Of a DNA stretch of 64,000 nucleotides, positions 8,503 through 17,414 are shown piece by piece. Every line of letters begins with the position of its first letter. Positions within the stretch are counted from its first letter, which is position 1. A program made the translations under genes and the position numbers. The stretch is taken from NCBI GenBank assembly GCA_022820925.1, contig JAJEEO010000018.1, positions 1 through 64,000 on the forward strand, in the 5' to 3' direction. Source of the stretch: Acidimicrobiia bacterium (lineage in GTDB: Bacteria; Actinomycetota; Acidimicrobiia; Acidimicrobiales; Poriferisodalaceae). The notes under the pieces were generated by a model, which ran no database searches, was not told the origin of the DNA, and saw nothing but the letters and a program-made list of their open reading frames with translations.

Positions 8503-8526
8503 AGCATGTCCGTTTGTGTCCGATAC
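8477..8526. promoter_or_regulatory. Perfect 21-bp inverted repeat, candidate operator
   Basis: Arms 8477-8497 and 8506-8526 are exact reverse complements around an 8-nt centre (TCCAAAGC). Each arm contains two CGGACA (or TGTCCG) half-sites exactly 10 bp apart, at 8481, 8491, 8507 and 8517. No T-tract follows on either strand, so it looks more like an operator than a terminator. It ends 19 bp before the ada-alkA start. Confidence 0.75.
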
Positions 8527-8567
8527 CACCAGTGGTCGTCGAAGACCGCCGTATGACGACGATGAGA

Positions 8568-10013
8568 TCAGGTCTCGTCCGAGGTGCCCGCTGCGACAGC
8601 CTGCCGGGCCCGCCGGCGGCGCAGCCACCACCACGCCACGACGAGTGCGATCGCAATGACCGGCAGGAACGGCAGCAGTGCACCGATGACGAGCAGCACG
8701 CCGTTGCCGACAGCAACCAGCGCATTCGAGCCGCCGCTCAGCGCATCGCCGAAGCTCGCCGGTGTCTCGTCTTCGGTGACGAACAGATGGAGGCTCTCGA
8801 CCCGAGCGAGTCGCGCCAATTCCTCCCCGCTTGCGGTCACCGCCACGGCGCTGAAGCGCACGTCGATCTCCAAGCCCCGTGTGGCCACGCGACCCGCGAT
8901 GCGTCCGTCTTCGACCGTCTCGTACAGCGTCGCGACGGCACGCTCGCCGGGCTCGATCCGATCCAGGCTGGTGCCGTCACCCAGCGTCAGATCGTCGTTC
9001 GAGAAACGCAGCGTGTTCGAGCTGAGGCTGACCTCAGCAAGTGCCGTCTCGCCGTCGTTCTCGAGTTCGATGCAGAAGCCGACTTCGCTGTCGGGCGGCG
9101 CGGGCAAGTCGGTGAAGCCGAGGCAGGGGTCCTCCTCGCCCAGGGCCAGCCAGGCCCGCAGGATGACCGAGGTGGGCGGCACCGCCTCGACCGACTCGGT
9201 GATCGACAGCGTGATGGTGGCCAGGTCCACCCGGTCTTGCAGCGAGCGCAGCTGCCCTCGCAGCCGTTCGAGGCTGGTCTCGCGGTTTGCCAGCTCGCGC
9301 TCGAGCTCGGCGACGCCTTCCACGTCAGTGGCCTGCGAGAGGAACCCGCGCAGACGCTTCACGCTGATCTCGGCGGTCGAGATACGGCTGGAGAGGTCCA
9401 CGACGATGTCGGTGACGTCCTCAGAGTTCACCGTCTGCTCGACCAGTTCGCCGACTCGGGACAGTCGCGCCAGCGCCGTGAAGAATTGCTCGGGCCGGAC
9501 CTTGAATGTCAGCGTGGTGTGTGCGCGGACCTGGGTGCGGGTGTCCTGGGAGAACGTGAAGCCGCCGAGTTCCTGGATGATCGAATTGGCCTGCGCCGCA
9601 GCGGCTGCTACATCGGCGGTCTCCACCGCTATCCATGCCGTGTAGATGATCTCCCGGCCGAGATCTGCGGGCACGTTGGGCACGCCCGCCGCCAGGGCGT
9701 CGGAGCCGGAGTCGTCCGACATGTCTGCTTCTGCAGCGGCACCGCCCAAAGCCCGCCGGCCGGTCTCGAGTCCTTCCTCCTGGGTCAGCTGGATTTCGGC
9801 CGCTTCATCCATGTCCGCGGCCATCGACATGTCCTCAGACGCGGCGGCCATGGTCATGGCGGGCGCATCGACGAAGGATTCGCCGGCATCGTCGTCGCCG
9901 GCGCCGCACGCTGCGGCCAGGACCGTCACGGACAGCGCTGCCGCTGTGACAGCCAGCCATCGTGCCCGTCTGCCTGAGGATCTGCTGGTCCGGCGTTTGC
10001 TTGGAACCCCCAT
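8568..10013 (-). CDS. DUF4349-family lipoprotein with an inserted domain and C-terminal membrane helix
   Basis: 481 aa. An Arg-rich n-region, hydrophobic stretch and LAAACG lipobox (about residues 27-37) predict a lipoprotein. The start at 10013 is set by GGGAGGG upstream of the ATG. DUF4349 signatures follow: REIIYTAWIAVETADV, ELGGFTFSQDT, TFKVRPEQFFTALARLSRVGEL and a coiled-coil ELERELANRETSLERLRGQL ending in RVDLATITLSI. The family normally goes straight to the terminal GDALSGGSNAL-membrane region. Here about 140 residues, probably a beta-sandwich (FCIELENDGETALAEVSLSS), are inserted first. The tail has a membrane segment followed by a basic stop-transfer WWWLRRRRARQ. Function unknown; an envelope sensor or anti-sigma-like role is only a guess. 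Confidence 0.85.
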   Translation of the reverse strand: MGVPSKRRTSRSSGRRARWLAVTAAALSVTVLAAACGAGDDDAGESFVDAPAMTMAAASEDMSMAADMDEAAEIQLTQEEGLETGRRALGGAAAEADMSDDSGSDALAAGVPNVPADLGREIIYTAWIAVETADVAAAAAQANSIIQELGGFTFSQDTRTQVRAHTTLTFKVRPEQFFTALARLSRVGELVEQTVNSEDVTDIVVDLSSRISTAEISVKRLRGFLSQATDVEGVAELERELANRETSLERLRGQLRSLQDRVDLATITLSITESVEAVPPTSVILRAWLALGEEDPCLGFTDLPAPPDSEVGFCIELENDGETALAEVSLSSNTLRFSNDDLTLGDGTSLDRIEPGERAVATLYETVEDGRIAGRVATRGLEIDVRFSAVAVTASGEELARLARVESLHLFVTEDETPASFGDALSGGSNALVAVGNGVLLVIGALLPFLPVIAIALVVAWWWLRRRRARQAVAAGTSDET

Positions 10014-10160
10014 GGCGTTCCCTCCCTCGGTCGGCCGCTCGACGAGCAGCGCTACCTGAGTGACGCCCATGGTCCCGTGGTCGTTCCGGCAGGGCCATTG
10101 CGGTTGCGTGTCGGTCGCGAGACCATGACGCGCGCCGCTGTCATGCGGCTACACGCGCTG

Positions 10161-11333
10161 TCAGCGAAAGGCGGGGATGCCGGTGATCTGCTGACCGAGG
10201 ATCAGCCCGTGGATCTCCTCGGTGCCCTCATAGGTCATGACCGATTCCATGTTGGCTGCATGGCGCATCGGCGCGTACTCCGTGGAGACGCCGTTGGCAC
10301 CCATCATCGCCCGGGCAGTGCGGGCCGTATCGATGGCCACCCGGCAGTTGTGCCGCTTCGCCATCGAGATGTGATGCGGTCGCAGCCGGTGCTCTTCCTT
10401 GAGCTGGCCCAGCCGCATGGCCTGCAGGTTGGCATTGGTGATGTCGGTGAGCATGTCGGCGAACTTGGTTTGACTGATCTGGAAGCTGGCCAAGGGCTTG
10501 CCGAACTGGGGTCGTTCGAGCTGGTAGCTGAGCGCCTGCTCGTAGCAGCAGCGGGCCACGCCGACGGCCCCGAAGGCGATGCCGAAGCGGGCCTCGGACA
10601 GGCAGCTCAGCGGCGCACCGATGCTGAGCGCGTCGGGCAGGCGCATCGACTCGGGCACTTCGACGTCGTCCATGTAGAACTCGCCGGTCACCGAGGCCCG
10701 CAGCGAGAGCTTGTTCTGGATCTTGCGAGCCTCGAAGCCGGGCGAGTCGGTCGGCACCAGGAAGCCCCGGAAGCCGTCGTCGGTGTTGGCCCACACGATG
10801 GCGAGATCGGCCAGCCCGGCGTTGGTGATCCACCGCTTCGCGCCGTTGAGGATCCACCTGTCGCCCCGGCGCACCGCCCGCGTCGCCATCGAGGCCGGGT
10901 CGGAGCCGTGGTCGGGCTCGGTCAGCCCGAAACAGCCGATGATCTCGCCGGCGGCCATGCGCGGCAGCCAGCGCTCCTTCTGCTCGGTGGAGCCGTAGCG
11001 CCAGATCGGGAACATGCACAGCGAACCCTGCACCGACACGAAGCTGCGCAGCCCGCTGTCGCCCGCCTCCAGCTCTCGGCAGGCCACGCCGTAGGCCATG
11101 GCAGAGGCGCCCGCGCAGCCGTAGCCGTCGAGGTGCATGCCGAGCAGGCCCATGTCGGCAATGGTCGGGATCAGATCCATCGGGAACGTGCCCGCCTCGA
11201 AGTGCTCGCCCACGATCGGGTCCCACTCCTTGGCCACGAACGTGGCGACCGTGTCGCGGATCATGGCTTCCTCGTCAGAGAGGAATTCGTCCATCTCGTA
11301 GAAGTCCGACAGCGGCGCAGGCGTTTGGCTCAT
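10161..11333 (-). CDS. Acyl-CoA dehydrogenase, glutaryl-CoA dehydrogenase type
   Basis: 390 aa flavoenzyme. Family motifs are CFGLTEPDHGSDP (FAD/substrate region), KRWITNAGLADLAIVWA, FGKPLASFQISQTKFADM and the C-terminal YEGTEEIHGLILGQQITG, whose first Glu is the expected catalytic base. The RSFVSVQGSLCMFPI stretch and the overall order resemble glutaryl-CoA dehydrogenases of lysine and tryptophan degradation. The start at 11333 (MSQTPAPLSDFYEMDEFLSDEE) is chosen over an ATG at 11423 that would overlap the divergent MBL gene. It is monocistronic, so the substrate rests on similarity only. Confidence 0.9.
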   Translation of the reverse strand: MSQTPAPLSDFYEMDEFLSDEEAMIRDTVATFVAKEWDPIVGEHFEAGTFPMDLIPTIADMGLLGMHLDGYGCAGASAMAYGVACRELEAGDSGLRSFVSVQGSLCMFPIWRYGSTEQKERWLPRMAAGEIIGCFGLTEPDHGSDPASMATRAVRRGDRWILNGAKRWITNAGLADLAIVWANTDDGFRGFLVPTDSPGFEARKIQNKLSLRASVTGEFYMDDVEVPESMRLPDALSIGAPLSCLSEARFGIAFGAVGVARCCYEQALSYQLERPQFGKPLASFQISQTKFADMLTDITNANLQAMRLGQLKEEHRLRPHHISMAKRHNCRVAIDTARTARAMMGANGVSTEYAPMRHAANMESVMTYEGTEEIHGLILGQQITGIPAFR

Positions 11334-11409
11334 GGGCGCATACTGCCGTGCTGGTACCCCGCGGGCCAACCCGCCCCCGGGCCTCGGCCCCTGAGTACTG
11401 TGCGCTGCC

Positions 11410-12168
11410 ATGGGTGACGACACCGCCGACGAGCCGAAAGCGCGCCAACCCGACGGGAGCCGGCTGTACTTCCGCCAGCTGCTGTCGGGTCAGGACTTCG
11501 CCACCAGCGACCCGATCGCCCGCCAGATGGTGAATTTCGCCTACCTCATCGGCGACCGGGAGACCCGCGAGGCGGTGGTGGTGGACCCGGCATATGCCGT
11601 CGACGACCTGCTCGACATCCTCGCCGAAGACGAGATGCAGCTCACCGGCGTGCTGGCCACGCACTTCCACGCCGATCACATCGGCGGGAACATGATGGGC
11701 TACAGCATCGAGGGCGTCGCCCAGCTGCTCGAACGCCAAGGCACGAAGATCCACCTGCAGGCGCCCGAGGCCGAGCTGGTGCGCAAGACCACCGGCATCT
11801 CGATGAGCGACATGGAGCTGCACGCCCCTGGCGATGTGGTGTCGGTGGGTGCCATCGACATCGAATTGCTGCACACCCCCGGGCACACGCCCGGCAGCCA
11901 GTGCTTCCTGGTGGGCGGTGCGCTCGTCGCCGGCGACACGCTGTTCCTCGACGGCTGCGGGCGGATGGACCTGCCCGGCAGCGACCCGGCTGCGATGTAC
12001 CGCTCGCTGCACGACACGCTTGCCAAGGTGCCCGACTCGGCCGTGCTGTTTCCCGGCCACCAGTACTCGTTCGAGCCCAGCGCCACCATGGGCCAGACCC
12101 GCCAGATGAACTACGTCTTCAAGCCGAGCAGCGAGGCGCAGTGGTTGATGATGTTCGGGCAGGGATGA
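11410..12168 (+). CDS. MBL-fold hydrolase, ETHE1/persulfide dioxygenase-like
   Basis: 252 aa metallo-beta-lactamase-fold protein. The metal-binding set is present: THFHADHIGG (about residues 84-93), HTPGHTPGSQC, the bridging Asp in GDTLFLDGCGRMDLPGSD and FPGHQYS. The DGCGRMDLPG stretch is typical of ETHE1/persulfide dioxygenases and related glyoxalase II-like enzymes. The next gene is a rhodanese, a pairing found in sulfide and thiosulfate metabolism, so glutathione- or mycothiol-persulfide oxidation is the preferred role. A hydroxyacylglutathione-hydrolase-like role is possible. Its last 10 codons lie in a 30-bp block duplicated downstream. Confidence 0.88.
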   Translation: MGDDTADEPKARQPDGSRLYFRQLLSGQDFATSDPIARQMVNFAYLIGDRETREAVVVDPAYAVDDLLDILAEDEMQLTGVLATHFHADHIGGNMMGYSIEGVAQLLERQGTKIHLQAPEAELVRKTTGISMSDMELHAPGDVVSVGAIDIELLHTPGHTPGSQCFLVGGALVAGDTLFLDGCGRMDLPGSDPAAMYRSLHDTLAKVPDSAVLFPGHQYSFEPSATMGQTRQMNYVFKPSSEAQWLMMFGQG

Positions 12169-12229
12169 GTGCGGCGTCCTGCGCCGAGAGTGTGATGGTG
12201 GCGCAGTGGTTGATGATGTTCGGGCAGGG
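12135..12229 (+). repeat. 30-bp direct duplication at the MBL/rhodanese junction
   Basis: Positions 12135-12164 (coding for AQWLMMFGQG at the MBL C-terminus) recur exactly at 12200-12229, 65 bp away. The second copy ends 3 bp before the rhodanese ATG, so its GGGCAGGG now sits at ribosome-binding distance. Confidence 0.9.
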
Positions 12230-12232
12230 CTG

Positions 12233-13063
12233 ATGGCCCCGCTGCCGCCGGTGGTGAGCGCCGCCGAGCTGACTGGCCGTGACGACGTCGTGCTGTGCGA
12301 CGTGCGCTGGTATCTCGACGGCCGGTCCGGATATGCCGCCTACCTCGAAGGCCACATTGCCGGGGCCATCTGGGTGGACCTCGACGCACACCTGTCTGCG
12401 CACGGCGCTCCCGCCCACGGCCGCCATCCGTTGCCGACCGCGGAGAGCTTCGCCGCATCGCTGGGCAGCCTCGGCATCGGGCCGAATGACCCCGTCGTGG
12501 CTTACGACGATCTGAACGGCACCGCCGCCGGCCGGATGGTGTGGATGCTGCGAGTTCTCGGCCACGACGCGGCGCTGCTGGACGGTGGACTGGGCTCGTG
12601 GACCGGCGCCACCGAGTCGGCGTCGAGCACGCGAACCGCTTGCGCGTGCCCGGTGCGGGCGTGGCCCGAAGCGGCGTTCGCGGACATCGACGGTGCCGCC
12701 GAAGCCGGTGCCAGCCCCGACGTCGTATTGATCGATGCCCGCGGCGGCGATCGTTACCGCGGCGAGACCGAGCCGGTCGATCCACGCCCGGGACACATCC
12801 CAGGCGCGGTCAACGTGCCGATGACCGACAATCTCGGCCCCGAGGGTCGTTTCGCGGACCCCGCAACGTTGCGCGTTCGTTATGAGGCCGAAGGCGTTCA
12901 GGAAACCGGCGACACAAACAACGCTGTCGTGTACTGCGGCTCAGGCGTCAGCGCCTGCATGGATGCTCTGGCGATGGAGCGCGCCGGACTCGGCCGCCCG
13001 GCGGTGTACATCGGCTCGTGGTCACAGTGGAGCCACACGGACCGTCCCTCTGGCACTGATTGA
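12233..13063 (+). CDS. Two-domain rhodanese (thiosulfate/3-mercaptopyruvate sulfurtransferase)
   Basis: 276 aa with tandem rhodanese folds. The inactive N-terminal domain includes DVRWYLDGRSGYAAYLEGHIAGAIWVDLD. The C-terminal domain has VLIDARGGDRYRGETEPVDPRPGHIPGAVNVP and the active-site loop CGSGVSAC, whose first Cys carries the persulfide. The start ATG at 12233 (MAPLPPVVSAAELTG) is preferred to an in-frame ATG at 12206 because the latter begins inside the duplicated block. It probably acts with the upstream MBL protein in sulfane-sulfur handling. Cytosolic. Confidence 0.92.
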   Translation: MAPLPPVVSAAELTGRDDVVLCDVRWYLDGRSGYAAYLEGHIAGAIWVDLDAHLSAHGAPAHGRHPLPTAESFAASLGSLGIGPNDPVVAYDDLNGTAAGRMVWMLRVLGHDAALLDGGLGSWTGATESASSTRTACACPVRAWPEAAFADIDGAAEAGASPDVVLIDARGGDRYRGETEPVDPRPGHIPGAVNVPMTDNLGPEGRFADPATLRVRYEAEGVQETGDTNNAVVYCGSGVSACMDALAMERAGLGRPAVYIGSWSQWSHTDRPSGTD

Positions 13064-13120
13064 GAGCTGCCGAGACTGCAAGCACCGAGGGACCTGCCAT
13101 CTGGGTGTCGTGCCCGTGCT

Positions 13121-13870
13121 TTACGTCGGGGAACCGGGCGGTGGGCCTGCTGAGGCGAAATGCGTGCCAGGCGGGTCCACCGCCCACGGCGCCTCCTGCT
13201 CCCAGCGGTCCTCATAGACCACCTCGCCCAACGGCCGTCGTCGTACCGGTCCGTGTCGTCCCGCGGGCCGGCCGAGCGGGATCGTGGCGTGGATGGCCAC
13301 GCCCTCAGGGATGCCGATCAGCTCGCGCAGCTCGTCCTCGACCTCGCGATGCCATCCGGTGATGACGCCGCCGTAGCCCAGCGCCCGTGCCGCCAGCAGC
13401 AGGTTCTGCACCGCCGGGTACACCGAGCCTCCCTCGGTGGGTGTGGGCCGGCGGTACCGCACCAGGCACGCCAGGATCACGACCGGCGTTTCCTCGAAGT
13501 GATCGACGAAGTGCTGCATGGTCCGGGCCATGCGAGCTTTGGGCGAGTCGCCGTCGGCGCCGGAGCCCTCGGTGTAGCCGTCCCCGGAGCGCTTCGCATT
13601 CCAGCCCTCGCGGAAGCACCGGCCCAGCAGCGCCTTGGCCTGGACCGCCACCGGTCCGTCCCGCAGCACCACGAAGCGGAACATCTGCCGGTTCGAGCCG
13701 CTCGGGGCCCGGCCGGCATGCCACAGGATCGTCGCCAGATCCTCGTCCCCGATGGGATCGGGCAGATAGCGCCGGATTGCGCGCGTGGTGGCCAGTCCTT
13801 CGAGCAGCCCCAGCGGCCTCGCGCCGGATGCATCGTCAGACTCGACTGCAGCCGTTGATTCACTCATCAT
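13121..13870 (-). CDS. Nitroreductase-family FMN protein
   Basis: 249 aa. The FMN-binding N-terminal signature TTRAIRRYLPDPIGDEDLATILW and APSGSNRQMFRFVVLRD are clear, followed by VYPAVQNLLLAARALGYGGVITGW and the C-terminal IPLGRPAGRHGPVRRRPLGEVVYEDRW. Family members reduce nitroaromatics, quinones or F420-type substrates; the actual substrate is not deducible. ATG 13870 overlaps the ClC stop as ATGA, so the two are co-translated, although a second ATG follows at 13867. Confidence 0.9.
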   Translation of the reverse strand: MMSESTAAVESDDASGARPLGLLEGLATTRAIRRYLPDPIGDEDLATILWHAGRAPSGSNRQMFRFVVLRDGPVAVQAKALLGRCFREGWNAKRSGDGYTEGSGADGDSPKARMARTMQHFVDHFEETPVVILACLVRYRRPTPTEGGSVYPAVQNLLLAARALGYGGVITGWHREVEDELRELIGIPEGVAIHATIPLGRPAGRHGPVRRRPLGEVVYEDRWEQEAPWAVDPPGTHFASAGPPPGSPT

Positions 13871-15540
13871 CCATTGCCTTGTGTCTCATTGAGGAAGTCC
13901 ACCAGCGTGACGATCGCGTGCTCGGTCACGACGCCCGCGATCCGACCGCCGCTGTCGATCACCGGGTACAGCTCGATCTCGGCATCAGCCATCGCCTCGG
14001 TGACCTCGCGCAGCGTCCACGACGGGCGTGCCGGTTCGATATCGGTGGTCATGACCTCCGCGCACGTGATCGATCCCCAGTCGTTGCGATCGACGTCGCG
14101 TGTGTCGCTGAGCCGGATGACGCCGAGAAATTCCCGCTCGGGCCCGATCACGATGGCTTCGAGCTGTTTGTGGGGCAGCGCGACCTCCCACACGAATTCG
14201 GACAGCGCGGCGTCCGAGCGCACCGAGGGCACATCGGTGGACATTGCCGAGTTCACGGGCATTTCGAGGCGACGTTCCAAGTGTCCCGTGCGACTGTCGC
14301 GCTGGTACTGAGATACCGAGGCATTGCCGATCAGCACTTGCGAGACGGCAACGGCGACGAGTGCGGGCACGACGAACAGCGGCGCGCCGGTGGACTCGGC
14401 CACGAACATCACCGCGGCCAGGGGGGTGCGGTAGCCGGCGGCCAGGAAAGCGGCCACGCCGATGAAGGGAAAGAACGCCAGCGATTCGGGCCCCAGCTCG
14501 ATCCAACCGCCGACCAGACGACCCACGATCAGGCCGAACACGGCGAGGGGGATGAACACGCCGCCCACACCGCCTCCTGCCAGAACCGTGGAGGTTGCCA
14601 CGATCCTGATCACTAGCAGGGCGCCGAGCAGCCACAGCGACGCCTCGGGGTTCAGCGCCCAATCCGTGAGCTGCCCCTCGGCGGTCGGACCCAGCGACAG
14701 CGGCGCCTCGAACAGCACCTCGCAGAGCACAGCGAGACCCACCAAGATACCACCGGCAGTCAGTGCAATCATCCACCACGGCCGGTCGGAGGCGTGGATC
14801 CGCTTGGCCAAGGTCAGCACGCGGCAGAACGCCGATGCCGCGAGGCCGCAGAGGGCGCCGACAACCGCAGCGCCCAGCAGCTCCTGGCGGCCGAACTGCA
14901 CGCTCACCATCTCGGTGCCGATTTCGAAAGGACGGTCGTCAAAGCCGGTGACCAGCACGTACACGACGTAGCTCGAGGCACTCGAGAGCAGCGCGGGCAG
15001 CAGCGCCCGGCGGCCCAAGTCGCTCCGGTACGGGGCTTCGAGCGCGAACAGCACACCGGTGGCGGGCGCCTGGAAGATGGCGCTGACGCCGGCGGCCGCC
15101 CCGGCCACGAGCAGCGCGTAGCCCTCCCGGCCCCGGAACAGCCGGCGGACGACCCGCTGGATCGCGTTGCCAGCCGTGGCGCCGGCGTAGATGGACGGAC
15201 CCTCAAGGCCGACTGCGCCGCCGGAGCCGACCGTCACGATGCCCGCCAGCAGGCGAGCGGGCAGGTCCCGGAACCGCATCGGGTGGTTGCGGTCGTGGAA
15301 GGCGCGTATGTACTCCTCGGAGGTGGATGGCGCGAGCCGCCGGCCGGCATCAGCCCAGCGCAGCATCAGCACGGCGCCCCACAGACCGAGTGCGGGCGCG
15401 ATCACGCGTTGCCAAGGGGGCAGGTGCAGGACCCGCTCGAGCAGCACCTTCTCGGTGAGCACCGCGACAGCGGCGACGATGAAACCCGTCACGACGCCCA
15501 CGGCGACATAGGTCGCGAAGCGAAGCAGCCGGTTTCTCAT
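13867..15540 (-). CDS. ClC-family chloride channel/transporter with CBS pair
   Basis: 557 aa. The membrane part (about residues 1-410) has the selectivity motifs GSGGAVGLEGPSI, where the Glu of GLEGP is the expected gating glutamate, and GGGVGGVFIPL. Two CBS domains close the protein (about 430-555: MSTDVPSVRSDAALSEFVW and VMTTDIEPARPSWTLREVTEAM), suggesting nucleotide control. Located in the cytoplasmic membrane. It is the first gene of a two-gene unit with the nitroreductase. Confidence 0.95.
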   Translation of the reverse strand: MRNRLLRFATYVAVGVVTGFIVAAVAVLTEKVLLERVLHLPPWQRVIAPALGLWGAVLMLRWADAGRRLAPSTSEEYIRAFHDRNHPMRFRDLPARLLAGIVTVGSGGAVGLEGPSIYAGATAGNAIQRVVRRLFRGREGYALLVAGAAAGVSAIFQAPATGVLFALEAPYRSDLGRRALLPALLSSASSYVVYVLVTGFDDRPFEIGTEMVSVQFGRQELLGAAVVGALCGLAASAFCRVLTLAKRIHASDRPWWMIALTAGGILVGLAVLCEVLFEAPLSLGPTAEGQLTDWALNPEASLWLLGALLVIRIVATSTVLAGGGVGGVFIPLAVFGLIVGRLVGGWIELGPESLAFFPFIGVAAFLAAGYRTPLAAVMFVAESTGAPLFVVPALVAVAVSQVLIGNASVSQYQRDSRTGHLERRLEMPVNSAMSTDVPSVRSDAALSEFVWEVALPHKQLEAIVIGPEREFLGVIRLSDTRDVDRNDWGSITCAEVMTTDIEPARPSWTLREVTEAMADAEIELYPVIDSGGRIAGVVTEHAIVTLVDFLNETQGNG

Positions 15541-15573
15541 GCGGGTCGTTTCACTTCGGACGGATACGAGGTG

Positions 15574-15664
15574 CGGAGAGGGTGGGATTCGAACCCACGA
15601 ACCACCTTGCGGCAGTTACTTCCTTAGCAGGGAAGCGCCTTCAACCGGACTCGGCCACCTCTCC
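15574..15664 (-). tRNA. tRNA-Ser (anticodon GCT)
   Basis: Type II tRNA on the minus strand: acceptor GGAGAGG/CCTCTCC, anticodon stem CTTCC/GGAAG with loop CTGCTAA (GCT), a long variable arm and the T-loop GGTTCGAATCC. CCA is not encoded. Confidence 0.95.
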
Positions 15665-15778
15665 ATGGCAACCAGCCGACAGCGGCAGGTGCGCCGACTC
15701 AAGATAGCCCCACGCGGGGACCAACCGCGATGCCGCCGACCACCGGTGCCGGCGAGACCTGCCGCTAGCTTGGCCGAC

Positions 15779-15866
15779 GGAGGGGTGGCAGAGTGGACGA
15801 TTGCGACGGTCTTGAAAACCGTTGAGGCGCAAGCCTCCGGGGGTTCGAATCCCCCTCCCTCCGCCA
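15779..15866 (+). tRNA. tRNA-Ser (anticodon TGA)
   Basis: Type II tRNA: acceptor GGAGGGG pairing with TCCCTCC, anticodon stem ACGGT/ACCGT with loop CTTGAAA (TGA), variable arm GGCGCAAGCC, T-arm GGGGGTTCGAATCCCCC, encoded GCCA end. It is convergent with hutH. Confidence 0.96.
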
Positions 15867-15880
15867 CAGGCTGAGCTGGT

Positions 15881-17410
15881 TCAGGCGAGGGGGCCGGCGG
15901 CTGCCTGCACTGCCGGCACCAGGGCCTCGTCGATGAGGAGCTGATCGGCTGCGGCGAGCTCGGGCGACAGCCAGCGGTCGGGGCCGGGTCCCGGGACTTC
16001 GCTGCGCAGCAGGTTGAGCGCTGCTGCGGTGCCCGCTGCGGGCTGCAAGGGGGCGCGCAGCTCGATGCCGCGGGCGTCGGTCACCCATTCGATGGCGAGG
16101 ATGCGGCGCAGGTTGGCGACTGCCCGGCGGAGTTTGCGTGCGGCGCCCCAGCCCATCGATACGTGGTCCTCCTGCATGGCGGAGGTGGGCAGCGAATCCA
16201 CTGCGGCCGGCGCGGCCAGTCGGCGGTTCTCGGCGCACAGGGCGGCTGCGGTGTACTGGCCGATCATCAGGCCGCTGTCCACGCCTGGGTCGTCCGCCAG
16301 GAAGGGGGGCAACCCGGCGGAGCGTTTGGGGTCGAGCAGCCGATCGATGCGGCGCTCCGCGATGGCGCCCACCTCGGCCGCGGCGATGGCGAGGTAGTCG
16401 GCTGCCAGCGCCAGCGGCGCTCCGTGGAAGTTGCCGCACGACTCCACTCGACCGTCGGGCAGCACCATCGGGTTGTCGATGGCCGAGGCCAGCTCCCGGC
16501 CGGTCACGTCGGCCGCAAAACCGAGGGTGTCGCGGGCTGCGCCGTGGACTTGGGGCGTGCACCTGATGGAGTAGGCGTCTTGCACGCGGTCGTCGCCGAA
16601 GCGGTGGCTGGCCACGATGGGCGAGCCGGCCAGCACAGCGCGCAGGTTGGCGGCGCTGACCTGCTGGCCGGGATGGGGCCTCAGCTCCAGCAGGTCGGCG
16701 GCGAAGGCCCGATCGGTGGCCAACAGCGCCTCGACGCTGCAGGCAGCCACGATGTCGGCAACGGTCAACAGGCGGGCTAGGTCGTGGACGGCCAGGCAGA
16801 GCATCCCCAGGATGCCGTCGGTGCCGTTGGTGAGAGCCAGGCCCTCCTTCTCGGCCAGCACTAACGGCTCGATGCCGGCCGCCGATAGGGCATCGGCCGC
16901 GCTGATCGTGCCCCCGCCGTTGGCGAGGACTTCGCCTTCGCCCATCAGCACGAGCGCAGCGTGGGCCAATGGCGCCAGGTCGCCGCTGGCGCCCAGCGAG
17001 CCGTGCTCGGGCACCACTGGCACCACGCCGGCGTTGACCAGGTGCACCAGCGACTGCGCGACGAGCGGTCTCGCGCCCGAGGCGCCGAAGGCGAGCGTGC
17101 GGGCCCGCAGGAACATCATGGCCCGCACCACCTCGGGCTCGACCGGCGGTCCCATCCCGGCGGCATGGGACCGGATCAAGGACTGCTGCAAGGCAGCGCG
17201 ACGATCAGCGGGAATGGTGGTGTTGGCCAGGGCGCCGAAGCCGGTGGAGACGCCGTAGGCCGGTTCGCCTTCGGCCAGGGTTTCGACGATGCCGCGGGCC
17301 GCGGCCATCCGGTCGAGGGCATCGGCGCTGAGACGGACCAGTTCTCGGTGGCGGGCGACCGCGACGACGTCGGCGACGGTGACCCCTGGGCCGTCGAGTT
17401 CCACTGTCAT
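15881..17410 (-). CDS. hutH: Histidine ammonia-lyase
   Basis: 509 aa. Catalyses histidine to urocanate plus ammonia, the first step of histidine utilisation. The MIO prosthetic group would form from Ala-Ser-Gly at residues 141-143 in GSLGASGDLAPLAH. Other family marks are AYGVSTGFGALANTTI, EGLALTNGTDGILGML and QDAYSIRCTPQVHG. The start at 17410 (MTVELDG) is used; an in-frame ATG at 17647 would overlap the IclR gene and read through a dispersed repeat. It lies downstream of the IclR regulator on the same strand and faces away from hutU. Confidence 0.97.
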   Translation of the reverse strand: MTVELDGPGVTVADVVAVARHRELVRLSADALDRMAAARGIVETLAEGEPAYGVSTGFGALANTTIPADRRAALQQSLIRSHAAGMGPPVEPEVVRAMMFLRARTLAFGASGARPLVAQSLVHLVNAGVVPVVPEHGSLGASGDLAPLAHAALVLMGEGEVLANGGGTISAADALSAAGIEPLVLAEKEGLALTNGTDGILGMLCLAVHDLARLLTVADIVAACSVEALLATDRAFAADLLELRPHPGQQVSAANLRAVLAGSPIVASHRFGDDRVQDAYSIRCTPQVHGAARDTLGFAADVTGRELASAIDNPMVLPDGRVESCGNFHGAPLALAADYLAIAAAEVGAIAERRIDRLLDPKRSAGLPPFLADDPGVDSGLMIGQYTAAALCAENRRLAAPAAVDSLPTSAMQEDHVSMGWGAARKLRRAVANLRRILAIEWVTDARGIELRAPLQPAAGTAAALNLLRSEVPGPGPDRWLSPELAAADQLLIDEALVPAVQAAAGPLA

Positions 17411-17414
17411 CCCA

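Noticed and set aside
8477..8526. Palindrome as a bidirectional rho-independent terminator
   Set aside because: There is no T-tract on either side, the arms are not unusually GC-rich, and a promoter fits inside it.
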